From positions 372,001-436,000 of the forward strand of contig JASSKH010000003.1 in the NCBI GenBank assembly GCA_031763025.1: a stretch of 64,000 nt of DNA, written 5' to 3'. The notes beneath the pieces were generated by a model. The model saw only the letters and a program-made list of their open reading frames with translations, did no database searches and was not told where the DNA came from. Positions 1-11,929 of this stretch are shown here, one piece after another (position 1 is the first letter of the stretch; each line of letters opens with the position of its first letter). Both the position numbers and the translations under genes were made by a program. This stretch comes from Macrocystis pyrifera (lineage: Eukaryota > Sar > Phaeophyceae > Laminariales > Laminariaceae).

Positions 1-1519
1 CCCCCACACACTACACCATCATCACCGGTGATAAAATCCTAAACCTATAATACTGTCACCGCGGGTGTGCTATACATTGTCATATACGGTATGTTGCCAT
101 ACTTCCGTGGTGACTCAACTGCTCACCTGCATCAGATATCGTCATGGCAAGAACATCATGACAGCAGTAGCAGCAGTATCGCATCATGATATCATGACGT
201 TGCATATCGCATCTCGGTATGATAGTTTGTTAATACGTACGAGCTGGACCAGCCAAAATTGTGTTTTCAATAGATTGGCCATGCCCCAACCAATTTTACG
301 AATTTGGATTTGGAATTAGGACACAGTTAGTGTATACCATGTACTAATCGAAACACTTGCCGCCTGCCTACCTTTTTTTACCCGAGAAGGATGAGAGACC
401 CGACAAAAAGCTACAGGTATCGAAACTAATTTTGAAAAAAAAAAAAACATCAAAGAGGGCCGGCGGCAAGTATTTTCGAACGTACGAAACGAATACGTGG
501 TTAATTTTTCAGAGTACTCGTAACATTCTCAAAATTGGTCGGAGTATGCCAGAATTTTTTCGTAGTTACTTGACTTATATATTCAATCGAATTTTCGTAA
601 TATCTCTTGATGGGTGGCAAATTGGGCAACTAGACTTTCACCGGTCTTCTCCTTGTGTGTTCAGTGTTCAGCACTGTCTTCACCAAATTTCATCTTGATC
701 GAAAACGACGAGTTCTGTACGATTTTAGTGTAAAAAAGTTGGTGTTTTGAGTTTTCGCTTATATCTCAGCGAGATCGATTCGGAAAAAAAGGCGAGATTT
801 TTTATATGTATTTTTTATTCGCACAAGCGGTGGTGTGTCAGCAGGGTTGTTCATAGTGCTTCCAATTTTTGTAGTCTAATTTTCAGTGGTTCGCGAGATA
901 CGACTTTACGAAGCTTTCTCAGTTTTTTTGCTGGCCCAACTCGTAGAGTCATCGGAGTCATCGCGACAAATAAATGTGCGTCGACCGCGTCGACTGGTAT
1001 TCGTGTCCCAAGCTCAAGACAAGAGATGGGACCAATGTCCATCGCCTATGATACAGTAGTACCGGTACCACCCAACTCAAATTCATGACGACTCAATCCA
1101 TGATAAGCTCATGATGGAGATGCGAATTGGAACACGTTTTCCGCCAACAACCACGAGAAGACGCCCATTAGCTACGATCACGATTTCACAGGTATCGACG
1201 AGCTGCATCAATTTCTTCTCGAAGACTCTCATCTCCCAGATCTCGACTCCCGGCTTTCGACCTACCGTCGATCCCAACTCTCAACTCTCGACCTACGAAT
1301 CATATACTCTCGACTCCTGTTTTTCTTTAAAATGATCATCCGCTCTCACACCGCTCGCTCGTGCCTGTTTGCAGACGGCAGTACCCACCGAATCGGCCGA
1401 AAAATATGCACTGCTTTCGATATACCCCAAGTACTCAAGACTCTCCCGGTGCGTTGCTACGAACGTACTTGTATGCGTACTGGTGCACTGCTCCTGTATG
1501 CTAATGTGGTGCTGTCATA

Positions 1520-4500
1520 ATGGTGTGTTGCGGCGATGTGTTGGTCTCTGGTGCCAACAAAGAGTACGACATCGCGACGGAACGACGTCAAGCAGAGGAG
1601 CGAGGAGGAAGCACCCAATGGGTTCGAAGATTTCCGCACGAGAGGGGCAACTGGCCCACCTACGTCTTCGTTCCAGGTGAATGTCCCGATGTATGGATCA
1701 AGGACATCAATACTCGATATGCGTACCAAACTTGAGAGGGGGGGGGCTCATGTCATGCATGACCGTATTCCTATGACCATAGATCCTCGCGTCCTTTATA
1801 CCGGGGCGGAACACGTCGGGTTTTCACCGACCAGGCAGACATTGGTTGCCCCAAGCGTGAAACGGCTGGAGGTGATCGAGGAGGAACCAACGAATAGCGA
1901 ACGCACCGCTGATGTTGACGGCACGCAATCACAATGGTATTGGTGTGATGGTGCTATGGTGCAATAGGCAACAGGCGATGGAGTTTTAGACTGTGCCACG
2001 TACGTCGGATGAATAGATGTACTGCTGTATTCGGTTAAGGTTTGCGTTGCCAGTGAGCTTTGCTCGTACGTAGCTCGTGCAGCTGTCACATCTCACTGCG
2101 AATATATCTACACCACATATGTTCTGACAGTAGCTGCAAATGGCTCCACGACAACAGTGTGGCCATTTCGTATCCTACCCCTACCTCTTACCTACGACCG
2201 ACTGTTCCAGCTCTGGAACTGCTGGTGTACGGTGAGTGTGTTGTGGTAGAAAACGATTTCTCCGAGATCGTCTACTAGCGACGATCGTGCAGGTATAATA
2301 GAGCTGAAGCACTACATGCCTGCTGTGGCAGTAGTAGTGCACCCCGTATATATGTACTGCTCCAGACTAAACCCAGGTGTGTCTGGCTATGTCTACGAAG
2401 TATCTTTTCACGCTGTAGCAACGATAGCACCACAAAACAATACATGCAGCTAGTGGAGTACCGCCGCAGTGATCGTACTGTAGTATTGCTGCAACCTTTT
2501 TCTGTATCTCTGTTAATAGCATCCCTACCTAAGTTTTCACGGCACTTCGCAGGCGCTGTGATATGAGGGATGCGTCCAGGGTACATATCAGACGGACCTG
2601 TATGACTCGAGGTCATGGGATCACTTTTAAGACATCGACAAGCACCAAAATTAAAAAAAAGATAATTGAAAACCGACGGAGGTCACGCACAGGTTGCTCA
2701 CGAGCCACGACAGACAGCGACCCACCCGGCGAAAGTGAGCACGGCGGTTTGTGTGGTGTGTCGGACGAAAGCTGCGCCGAAATAAGATGTCGCCATGTGA
2801 GCAGAAATTATCAGATCCATGTAGGTGTTTGGGGTTTGATCTTTGCACAACGCCTTACCAGCACACAAAAAGGCCAAGCACCGTTCGAGAAAGCTACAGC
2901 TTCTGTAGTATATCTAGTGGAGATACATGGCCTGCCAGAAGAAAGCTAGCTACGTAGCGTGCTGATGCAGCAGCTTTGGGGGCCAAGGCAGACAGTCCGA
3001 AACATGACCCGTCCGGAAAATTCCAGGGCTTTTCGCGGGTCAGGTCAAACCTCACGGGTCGGGTCGGGTCGGGTCGGGTCGGGTCAACTGACCCTGATCC
3101 GACCCAACCCGACCCGCGAAAATTTTGAGGTGTGTTGACGTGACCCGACCCGACCCGCGAGATTTTGAAAGTCTGTTGACCCGACCCGACCCGACCCGCG
3201 AGATTAAAAACCTATTGACCCGACCCGACCCTACCCTACCCGTGAGATATGAAAATCTCCTAGCCCGACCCGACCCGACCCGACCCGCGAGATTTCAAAA
3301 CCTCCTGACCCGACCTGGCCCGACCCGCCACCTTCCGATTGACCCATGAGACACGGGTTTCATGCGGGTCGGGTCACCTTGACCCGCTGACCCTGACCCG
3401 ACCCGACCCGACCCGCGAAAATTTTGAGGTGTGTTGACTTGAATCGACCCAACCCGCGAGATTTTGAAAGCCTGTTGACCCGACCCGACCCGCGAGATTA
3501 AAAAGCTATTAACCCGACCCGACCCTACCCGTGAGATATGAAAATCTCCTGACCCGACCCGACCCGACCCGACCCGCGAGATTTCAAAACCTGCTGACCC
3601 GACCTGACCCGACCCGCCACCTTCCGATTGACCCGTGAGACACGGGTTTCATGCGGGTCGGGTCACCTTGACCCGCGAGATCATTTGTCTTGACCTGCAG
3701 GTTCAGCCCGCGGATCCGGCCTGTGGGTCGACACTTTACAAACAGTTCAATATTCATTTTTGTGCACCACGGCGATATATGGCCTGACTGTAGTGGGTGT
3801 AGATGAATGCCGGCATACGTGTATCGATTTGGCGGTGTTTGAATATTTGAATATGATACCAAAGGAGTATTATTGAGTATTGGTACGAGGCAAGCTTTTG
3901 GGTAACAGAGCGGGAAGTGTTTCAAGTGTCGGATCCGTGAGCCGGATGCGCGGGTCCGACCCGCAGATCAGCAGAAAACAACTCGCGACTCATGCTGGCC
4001 CGACCCGCGAGCGGCCCGTTTCTCGCGGGTCATGACCCGACCCGACCCGTGCGCTTTTCATCACCTCTTGATCCGACCTGACCCGACTCGTAAGATTTGA
4101 AAACATCTTGACCCGACCCGACCCGACCCGCGAGATTTGAACAACTCTTGACCCGACCTGACCCGACCCGCGAGATTTGAAAAACTCTTGACCCGACCGA
4201 CCCATGAGATTTTGAACACTTCCTGACCCGACCCGACCCGTGACATTTTGAACACCCTGTGACCCGACCCGCAGGTCGGGTCACAACCCGTGAAAAGCCC
4301 TGGAACATTCGATCTCATGTGATCTCGCTCTTGAAATGGCTGACAACCGAATGCTCCCCAACAGGCTGATAGCGTTTTGTCGGAGCACCTTGGTACAGCG
4401 TTTTTTTTCCCCGTCCCCTCCTAGAGTAGTGCGCGAGACTAGTGTCCCCAAAACCGACTTTGTGTGGGAACCCTGAACCGTTATCAGTGTATCTTAGGGG

Positions 4501-7477
4501 AGGAAATTCCCTAATTTTATGGAAGACGCTATATCTATCTATAGTCGTGCGATCCGTGGCCGTTGATACATGATGTAGTTTCTGAAAAAAAAAACATTTT
4601 GCTTGTGTTCGTGGCATGTCTCCGAAACTCTACGAGTATTACCGGTATTCTTCTCAACCCGATTCCATTGGCGTTTTACAGCAGTTTTTTTTTAGTTGGA
4701 ATATTCGCTCCACGAAGAACTGTCGACAAATGCATAGTTCTCAAGACCAAGACTTACCACATGCGATGATACAATATGCACGTATATCTACGAGGGTGTA
4801 TTCGTGTACACCCTACAGCAGCAGTATGATATCTAAAGTATTGTCTAGTACCATCGCGTCAAAACGTGAGTTATCATTTCGCATGCTTGCCGCCCAAACA
4901 ACATGTCGCTGAACTTTCCCCTGCCCGAGGTTGGGCTTATCGGTCTCTGATCCTTTGTTCTCATGCGGAGGGCGGTCATTAGCGGGGGGGAATATTTCGT
5001 GGCTTGCTTGCAGCAGCTGCTCGAGTAATCTGCATTTTCTGTACTGTCGTATTAAATTCGAATAGGATAGTAGTGGTAACATCTTTTGGCTCTTGGGAGA
5101 AAGCACAGTCGCTTTTCCATTTTCTAGGAATACTGACCCAAAACGCGCTTGAAAGTATTTTTCATAGCGAGCGAACAACATGTCATCAACGTGATGCTAA
5201 ACGCCGGACCCAACGTAGATATACACGAGTGAAATGTACCGCAGTTGATGTGATCCAACGTAGTCTACTAAATAGTCTAGCCTAGCGTAGCCTAGTCTAG
5301 TCTAGTCTGGTCTAGTCTGGTCTAGTGTAGTCTAGTGTAGTCTAGTGTAGTGTAGTGAGGTGTTATCCACGATGTCGGGGTCGCTTGTCTCGACCGCAGA
5401 GAAGCACGAAATCATGCAAGCTAGACTGTATTAGTAGTGCTATCTCATGCCGACGTTGAGTCCACGCGCTCAACTCTCCTCTCGCCGGTGGCAGTGCCTA
5501 ATTCTGCCGCTTTCACGACCATGGCGGGGGCAAGCGTCGCGCACTTTAGACGAAACCTGGCGAAGGCGTGGGAAGAACGCCATGGCGAGGAACACGCGAG
5601 AGGCAGCAAGAAGCGCGCTAGAAGCGGCCGCCGTTCTTCGAAGCAGGTAAGCAAACCATCATGTTGGTGATTACCGAGTACGAGGTGCATTTTTGGGGTG
5701 TTTGACGTGCTCCTGAGAACATGAACTATAATCCTTCAATGTGTTTGTTGGTCGTATTTAAGGTGGCTTGGCAAGTCGCGTCGGTATTTAAAATACTTGT
5801 GAGCCCCGCGCACTCGTTTACTTTTTTTCATAATGCACGCAACATCACAACCGCGCTGTAACGTCCACAATCGCGTTGTCAGCCGTCAGCTACGTGGAGT
5901 GTCGTATCGCTCGTCCTGAAGACGTTTTCTCTGTTTATGCCAATACTTTCCGAGCTACCGCACTAATTCCGCGATTATCATACCCACAGGACAATACTCG
6001 TTCAGCTGGGCAAGACCCGCCAAAGGTGGTGATGAATGATATGAGTCCGTCTGGCCAACAACACCTCAGCCTCTCCAAAACGACCGCGCTCCGAGCGCAC
6101 CACATCGAGCCGTTCGTCCAGGCGCTGAAGGAAACCGTCAAATCTTCGCGCAGGCAATGACCGTTGACCGTTGGCCGGAGGGACCGCCCCGGGTAGATAT
6201 TGGCTCACCTTGTTTTAAGCGTTCGTTTACGGTGTCGGTTCTTCGCTTGTGTCTTCGCAATGGGTTGCGTTACCCGCGCACTTGAGTGTTTCTGGCCTAA
6301 CCGTCATTTCCGAATGTGTTTGGTGCATTACCTTACAGATCGAACGCACCACTTGCGTGCGACATCTTCCTGTTTTTTCGATCCCTCGCCACTGCTGCTG
6401 CTGCTGCTGCGCGCCTATCGTTTCTGTTTCGTGAGGGTAGGTACATTGCCTTACAGATCGAACGCACCCCTTGCGTGCGACGTCTTCCTGTTTGCTCGGC
6501 TCCTCTGTTTCGGCCCTTCGCAACTGCTTCTGCTGCTGCTGCTGCGCTTCTATCGTCTCGTTTTGTGGCGTTGTTGTGTTGGTCAGGTTCGCCATGTCCA
6601 TCGTTGGCGGGTACGACGTGCTGGTCAACGACGACAAGACACGCTCTTTCGTGTGTCTCAGGGTTCGGGGCGGGCGGCAATCGATCCTGCAGCTCGTCGC
6701 CAAGGTGGACCCACTGATGCGAAGGTTCAAGCAGCCCGAGTACTACGAGGTAAGGCTGTTTCACATCGCGGGCTGGACCTTCGGGCTGTTGATGCTAAAA
6801 TGAATACATGAAGACTACGAGTATGAATGCAATAATATAAGAATTGCGAGGTATGATAGCGAGGTAGCGGGGCGAGGTGGCAGAGATCCACGTTCCAACC
6901 CCCCCTCTCTTCGCGAACACTACGGTGTTATCTGTTAAAAGAGCCCGACTCTACTGGCTGCTGCGAAGCTGCTGCCGAATGCGTACGCACAAACAACTTG
7001 GTCCGATCACCTGTGCACCGACCTCCGCGCTCTGCCCACCAAATCCCTCGACGAAAACATCTACAACAAAAAAATCGTACGGTACGCAGATCCGTTATCT
7101 TCCCATCAGACCGCAACATACTGAATTAATTATTTAAGGTCGCCGACGAATCTTGTGGCTGGCTCCGTCGTATCCCCCGTGCTCCTCCGTGGTGCGCGCA
7201 GAATCCCATGGTGCACGTTAGCGTGGCATCCGTCCTCGGAGATGTTAGCAGCTATGTTGGATCGTCATGTGGGGCGGTGGATGTCGCTCCATTTAAAAAG
7301 GCCGACAGAAGTGGTAAACGAAAACAAGCAGATAGCGGGGAACGGCACGAGGTGGAGAGCAGCAGCGGCGACGACGAGGAAGATGATTTTCCCGTTGAGG
7401 TTTGTATTAATGTCGGCACCGTGGCGTGCAAAGCCGGAACGACGCTGTTCGACGCGCCACTTCTGCCAGATCCGTGA
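1520..7477 (+). CDS. USB1: USB1-like U6 snRNA 3'-5' phosphodiesterase, five exons
   Basis: Homologue of USB1/MPN1, the nuclear 2H-family enzyme that trims the 3' oligo(U) tail of U6 snRNA. Proposed exons are 1520-1676, 5495-5646, 5990-6153, 6587-6749 and 7202-7477, giving about 303 residues (human protein 265). All junction phases agree: 1, 0, 2, 0. The first exon holds RRFPHERGNWPTYVFVP (residues about 36-52), a USB1 signature. Exon 3 holds the first catalytic motif HLS (His about 128) followed by IEPFVQALK. Exon 4 holds NDDKTRSFVCLRV. Exon 5 starts NPMVHVSVAS with the second HxS motif (His about 217) and ends in a region like the family C terminus, after an acidic insert GDDEEDD. Introns are GT-AG except intron 3 (6154-6586), which starts GC in the context CAG|GCAATG. 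Intron 1 (1677-5494) is 3.8 kb and carries transposon DNA. The start is uncertain: ATG 1520 follows an in-frame TAA at 1502, and an upstream exon is possible. Exon 2 is the least conserved part; it is chosen on phase and splice sites. No damage is seen. Confidence 0.82.
1738..1885 (+). repeat. Dispersed repeat shared with 17640-17830
   Basis: This stretch of USB1 intron 1 contains a G run, CATGCATG, CTATGACCATA, a segment ending CGTCGGGTTTTC, ACCAGGCAGAC and a CCAAGCG segment. The same order and much of the same sequence recur at 17640-17830. It is non-coding here. Its class is unknown. Confidence 0.5.
3024..4302. mobile_element. Non-autonomous hAT-like element made of GGGTCG arrays, copy 1
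   Basis: It begins CAGGGCTTTTCGCGGGTC and ends with the inverted counterpart GACCCGTGAAAAGCCCTG. It is flanked by GAAAATTC (3016-3023) and GAACATTC (4303-4310), an 8-bp target duplication with one mismatch. CAGGG ends and 8-bp duplications are typical of hAT transposons. The interior has no transposase. It consists of units of about 45 bp, (CGACCC)n then GCGAGATTT and AAAACCTC. Two blocks of about 310 bp (3056-3365 and 3366-3670) are a higher-order duplication. A unique core lies at 3710-3960 and arrays point the other way at 3990-4290. It lies within USB1 intron 1. Confidence 0.72.
5275..5365 (+). repeat. TAGTC-type pentanucleotide microsatellite
   Basis: A run of TAGCC, TAGTC, TGGTC and TAGTG pentamers directly precedes the second USB1 exon by about 130 bp. 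Confidence 0.85.
6154..6586 (+). other. Probable GC-AG intron 3 of USB1
   Basis: Exon 3 ends CAG and the intron starts GCAATG. The intron ends GGTCAG before GTTCGCC. Splicing here joins AG+G into an arginine codon and restores the USB1 order SSRR-FAMSIVGGYDVLV. No GT donor that keeps the frame was found near the exon end. The intron contains two similar stretches (about 6315-6400 and 6430-6550), each with TTACAGATCGAACGCACC followed by a CTG/CTGCTG run, an internal duplication. Confidence 0.65.
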
Positions 7478-8829
7478 TGCGAGGCGACGAGGAAGGTGCC
7501 GTGCCATTGTCGTTCCTCAAATGCAAGGCAGTGCAAGTAGGACTCACACGAAATCTCCTCCAAGATGCCCCGGGCGGGGATGCGAAGGAGCGCTGCATGG
7601 CAGGCACAACACTCCACACGTCGATTGGAGCTTCGCAAGAGCAAGTTGACTGATCTTCGTGCGACTCGTCTGTTTCAGAAAATGAGATGTCGACTATCAA
7701 TTGGGTGTTTCACTGGTTCTGTGTGTCGGTTCTATTTTCATTGTTGAATACGACGAGTTTTTTGTCCTGATTTGATATGCGATTGAAGTAACAGAGTCAT
7801 CGCATCGTGCAGACTGTGTGCTGTATATACTTCCCATTCTCTTCCAGAGAGCACTGTTAAGGTGTACGAGATACCTGGGGCGTGCCTGCGTCTTGCCGTA
7901 AGCTTGCGGCCTTCTTGGTGCTTTTGGGTCGTGCTTCGTCGCTCGTATTGACCACCGAGCAATCTGGGTTTGAGAAGTTGGAAGTTCCTTAGTATGTGCC
8001 ACAGGGTGTATGGCAGCGCTCTTTGTGGTGCATTATGTTTAGAAAAAGAATCCAGAGGGGGCTTGAGGAACAGCAAACTACAATTGCAACAATGAGTGCG
8101 ACAGAAAATTACTCTGTTACGAAGATCCGGACGGTAGGTACTACGAGTACAGCCCGGCGGTTGTTTCGGCCTAAGCCTAGCGCGCGAGGCTTTGTCAGGG
8201 CGTTGATTTTCTCGCTAATAGGAAAGGTCAAAGTGTTCAAGCGGCCACTCTCATCAAGCTGACGGTAGCGTAGCACGAGGTATACTGGTAAGCTTCTCGA
8301 CGACCCTGGCGTGATTCACCGCACACGATGATGATAGCTGTCCTTTGCGATTATCGTTGCTAAACGGCACATGTCATCCGTCCGACCGTTGAGCGGGGTG
8401 CGAAACAGCGAGGCTTGGCACCTCCGTCTGGCACAGGTGTAGATCTCCTTGAACTCTCAAACTACCCCCTAACGAACAACCTCACTGCAGCAACCACTTC
8501 ATACCTGGCGCCTGGTACCCCTGGTACGCTTTTTACCATCATGTGGAAATAACGTCTTATATACGATTTGTTCACCGTCGCCTTTCCAGAGCGGTCCCGA
8601 TGGTGCACATTAGACTAAACTATGTACCTGGGACGAATTGTCAGAATGAAACGTATGCTTAAGGGGCTGATCGAAGTTGGTACTGATAGTAAGCAGTGCT
8701 GCTTCCGGCTCTGTTGTGCAACGCAGTAGTCGTTTCACTCCGTGCGATTTTTAGGAGATGCATCATTGCTAGTAGAACCGAGTTCGATGACCAAAAGCTC
8801 CAGGTAAGTGTCAGTTAGCGAGGCATCAT
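7478..8829. other. Intergenic stretch, nothing recognised
   Basis: This covers 1.35 kb downstream of the USB1 stop. No exon-like reading frame, repeat or RNA gene was recognised on either strand. The USB1 polyadenylation site should be here, but no clear AATAAA was found close to the stop. Confidence 0.4.
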
Positions 8830-9145
8830 AGTTGCAGCTGTGCCAACTATCCGACTATTTGGGTTTCCTTGCCTATGGAAGGGTTGCTAGCTACGGGGGG
8901 GCACAGTTTCCCGTGAGACCACTCGCCCAGAGAGGGAGGGGGGGATGAGTCTACTGCAATTCATGGCGCATCAGAGCGAGTAGTATAGTTAATTGCAGCG
9001 GTGCCAACTATCCCACTGCTCGGGTTTCCTTGTCTATGGAAGGGCTACTAGCTATGAGGGGGCACAGCTTCCCGTGACACCACTCGGCCAGAGAGGGAGA
9101 GGGAGCTGAGAGGTCTACTGCAACTCGTGGCGCATCAGATCGCCA
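8830..9145. repeat. Two-copy tandem repeat, unit about 160 bp
   Basis: Copies at about 8830-8980 and 8993-9145 share GTGCCAACTATCC, GGGTTTCCTTG, a G-run, GGCACAG, TCCCGTGA, CCAGAGAGGGAG and TGGCGCATCAGA in the same order, with scattered substitutions. No coding role is seen. Confidence 0.8.
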
Positions 9146-9620
9146 CCGACAGTGCGGGTGCCCTTGGCGTTTTTTCTTTTTAATTGTTGCATGTAAAATG
9201 AAGGCTAATGACGGCAGCCGACTTGGGGTATCATTCGACGTACGAAATACCACATAGTAAAAACTAAAGTCAGTCAGATGGCTGAATCCAACTATTATTA
9301 TAAGAGCTGACCGGGAAGTTCAGCCAAGTCACGACCCTAGCTATTGCTCTACTTTGTCCTGGTGTGATGGAGCGTTTGATTTACAAGCTATTATAGAACA
9401 ACCGTTTCCAGACTTGGATACGATTTTGTTGCTTTAAATCGTATCTTCAATTACACGTAAGACCTCCATTCTACCGGGTAGTCGTATCCGTATGCAGACT
9501 ATTAATAGAACACGTGTGATATCAGTAGACCTGAGTCGTGGTAGGTACTATTTGAGACGCTGCATTGAAGCTGTCCAACGTCATTACAGGCGGGGGATTT
9601 ATGGCGGAAATTTGAGGTGG

Positions 9621-9962
9621 TGTTACATGGCTTAGATTGGGTACGCGATCGGTTATAGCCTTTTACCAATAGCCCAACGGATTAAGACCTTGACATATGG
9701 CATCAATGGCAGGACATGGGTCGTTGGTCGTGAGTTCGAATCTCACGTCTACCATGAAATCACTTCGTAAACAAAAGTTAATTTCCTCATGTCAAGAATC
9801 TGAAAAAATACTTCTGGATCCCGAAAAATTAGAACCGCGTTTTGGTGGCACGTCGACCCGAATATCCGGTCCGTTCTGGGGGGGAAGAGTGTTATAAGAC
9901 TTAGATTGGGTAGGCGATCAGTTAACCTTTTACCAGTAGCCCAACGGACTAAGACCTTAAGA
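9621..9962. mobile_element. TRIM-like element (miniature LTR retroelement) with tRNA-like core
   Basis: Two direct terminal repeats, 9621-9695 and 9890-9962 (about 75 bp), start TGTTA and contain CTTAGATTGGGTA and AGCCCAACGGA. They bound about 194 bp of interior. The element is flanked by GTGG on both sides (9617-9620 and 9963-9966), a 4-bp duplication. Two bases after the left repeat, TGGCATCAATGGCA could be a tRNA primer-binding site. At 9730-9756 follows a perfect T-arm, GTGAG TTCGAAT CTCAC, with an acceptor-like GTCTACCA. No protein is encoded, so movement would need enzymes in trans. Confidence 0.7.
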
Positions 9963-10549
9963 GTGGCATATTCTATATTTGCCGGCAAGGGAGCCGGTCA
10001 TGCTGGATGACATCACCTCCCCCCTTATCCGCACCCTCCCCACTCTCTCAGCTTGGCCCTTCAGGCTCTCCCGCAATTAATATGATAATGTATGTCTTCC
10101 ATGGACGAGTCCTGATCCCGATCAAGCACTCAACCAGCCTGCCCCTTTTCAGTAGATGGCCACTCCACAACACTTGGCGTCGTCGGCAGGACTGCAGGCT
10201 CCCATGAAGCAACCACCCCTTCAACAGCCAACAATCTCGGGGCCGTTCGTCACAGCAATTTACCCCTCCCCCTAAGGACCTTCCCCACCCGCCCTCACCG
10301 TTACCGGCTCGACAGTCCAGCCCCCCACTATTCCGACCACAGCAAATTTGCTCTTCGGACCCTCAAAAAATGGCGACGGTTAAACTCGCGTCAACCGGGC
10401 ACCTTCCGCACTAATTGACCGGCCGATGGTGCTCGCCATTTCACCAGCAGCACTGCTCGCGCGCAGTATTTTACCAGATCTTCTGACTTTACTTACGCGT
10501 CCGACCCTTTTCACTCCCCTACCCCCCCCTAGCCTATCTTCAACATTAA

Positions 10550-10638
10550 CCCTAAGAGGACTGCAGTCCCGTTTTGGGGACAAACTACTTGAGATTTGAC
10601 TGATTTGTTCCCAGATTGAGACTGTAGTCCTAAAAGGG
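10550..10638. mobile_element. piggyBac-like palindromic MITE (TTAA-flanked), copy a
   Basis: TTAA lies on both sides (10546-10549 and 10639-10642). The inner ends are CCCTAAGAGGACTGCAGTCC and its near inverse. The element is a near-palindrome that contains CCCGTTTTGGGGACAAA. TTAA duplication with CCCT ends is the piggyBac pattern. It has no coding capacity. Confidence 0.7.
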
Positions 10639-10951
10639 TTAATCACTCGACCAAGGGTTGACCCCCATGTTCAAGCGGTTGGTTTGAGACGTGGGCAGGA
10701 AGGGGTGGGCCCCGAGCCCTTAGACGATGCTCGCTTCCGGATCCCCAGCCGATGCGCGACGCCGCGCCATGCCTGCCATTGCCCTAATTTCTGCGGATCT
10801 CGCCAATCTCGTGGGTGACACAATAACAACGGCCAACAGAGGCATCCACTCCCTCCCCGGCTCCATTGCCTCTACCCCAGGGCCATTGACCCTTGACTCA
10901 TCTTCGTCTTCTGATCAACGATGCCATCGACGCACGTCCACCGGCGTCCAC

Positions 10952-11159
10952 CGACCCCGGACAACACACACTTTGACCCCCAGTTTTCCTGCACTCGCAG
11001 CTGACCGCCCCGTACTGACCGCATCACACTTTCTGAGCGCAGGGGACAGCTTACCCGACCCCGGACAACACACACTTTGACCCCCAGTTTTCCTGCACTC
11101 GCAGCTGACCGCCCCGTACTGACCGCATCACACTTTCTGAGCGCAGGGGACAGCTTACC
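10952..11159. repeat. Near-exact tandem duplication, 104 bp x 2
   Basis: Units 10952-11055 and 11056-11159 appear identical by eye, starting CGACCCCGGACAACACAC and ending CAGCTTACCCG. Such identity implies a recent duplication or an assembly artefact. Confidence 0.9.
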
Positions 11160-11929
11160 CGCGGACCCTTCCGTGAAAGACTCGACCACGGCAACAAGAC
11201 GTGCCAGGAGACACCTGTACCGCCACCCACCGGCCGGTCACGGATTACTGCAGGTACTGCATCTTTTTTGCGATTTTCCTTATTTCTTTGCATGCAGTAA
11301 AAATCTTCAGCAGAGACTTCCAGGGTCCCCCGTCACGAGTGTCTCGCCGCCACGGACACCCGCTGGTGCCTTGACACCACCGACCTTCCCTTCTACGCTC
11401 TCGAGCATCGAAGCTGTCTCAGCCACGGCTTCTCCCACATCGTCCCATACCATCCCCCTCAGCTCCTCCCCACTCCCCCCGATCCTGAACCCCTCCCAAG
11501 GTCCTTTAATTTTTTGGCCTGTCCTTCTTTTTTTTTCAATTGCTACCCCTCGACGTTCGTCGTCGACAGCGAGCACTACAAATTGCGAACAACAATACAT
11601 GATGCCGCAGAAATCCAAGATTGTCGGTGACAGAGCAACCCGCTGGAATATGATGGCCTCTTCGGATCCCGCGCAACGAAATTACCTCGGACCCTCCGTC
11701 TCCAATTTCAAGCAATAATCTAGGACACAATATCGCTACGACATCGTTTTCAAGGGAAACCTCGCCAACTTCTCGGCTCCCATCTTGCTTCAACAACTCG
11801 TACGTAGACACCGGTGACAAGTTTCTCGCAGAAGCTAGCCCTCACGATCTCATCTGGGGCATCGGTTTCAGGGCCGGCGACATGGGAGCTTTACGACCTT
11901 AGCGCTGGACGGGACTCAATATTCCAGAC

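Noticed and set aside
3024-4302. CRISPR-like alternation of repeat and spacer
   Set aside because: The repeats are short CGACCC runs with near-identical spacers, in a eukaryotic intron, with transposon ends.
3125-4318. Open frames encoding repeated RPDPTR or GSGRV peptides
   Set aside because: They are translations of the GGGTCG arrays in all frames and both strands; no start context, domain or splice pattern supports a protein.
4813-5181. A 122-codon gene nested in USB1 intron 1 on the - strand
   Set aside because: The peptide looks fairly protein-like but matches no family I know and has no other support; kept out of the annotation.
6200-6811. Long open frames on both strands over 6200-6811
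   Set aside because: They overlap the USB1 intron 3 and exon 4 in wrong frames; only the exon 4 frame shows conservation.
9697-9757. A functional tRNA gene
   Set aside because: The T-arm is perfect, but there is no D-arm, anticodon arm or matching 5' acceptor; it sits inside a TRIM element.
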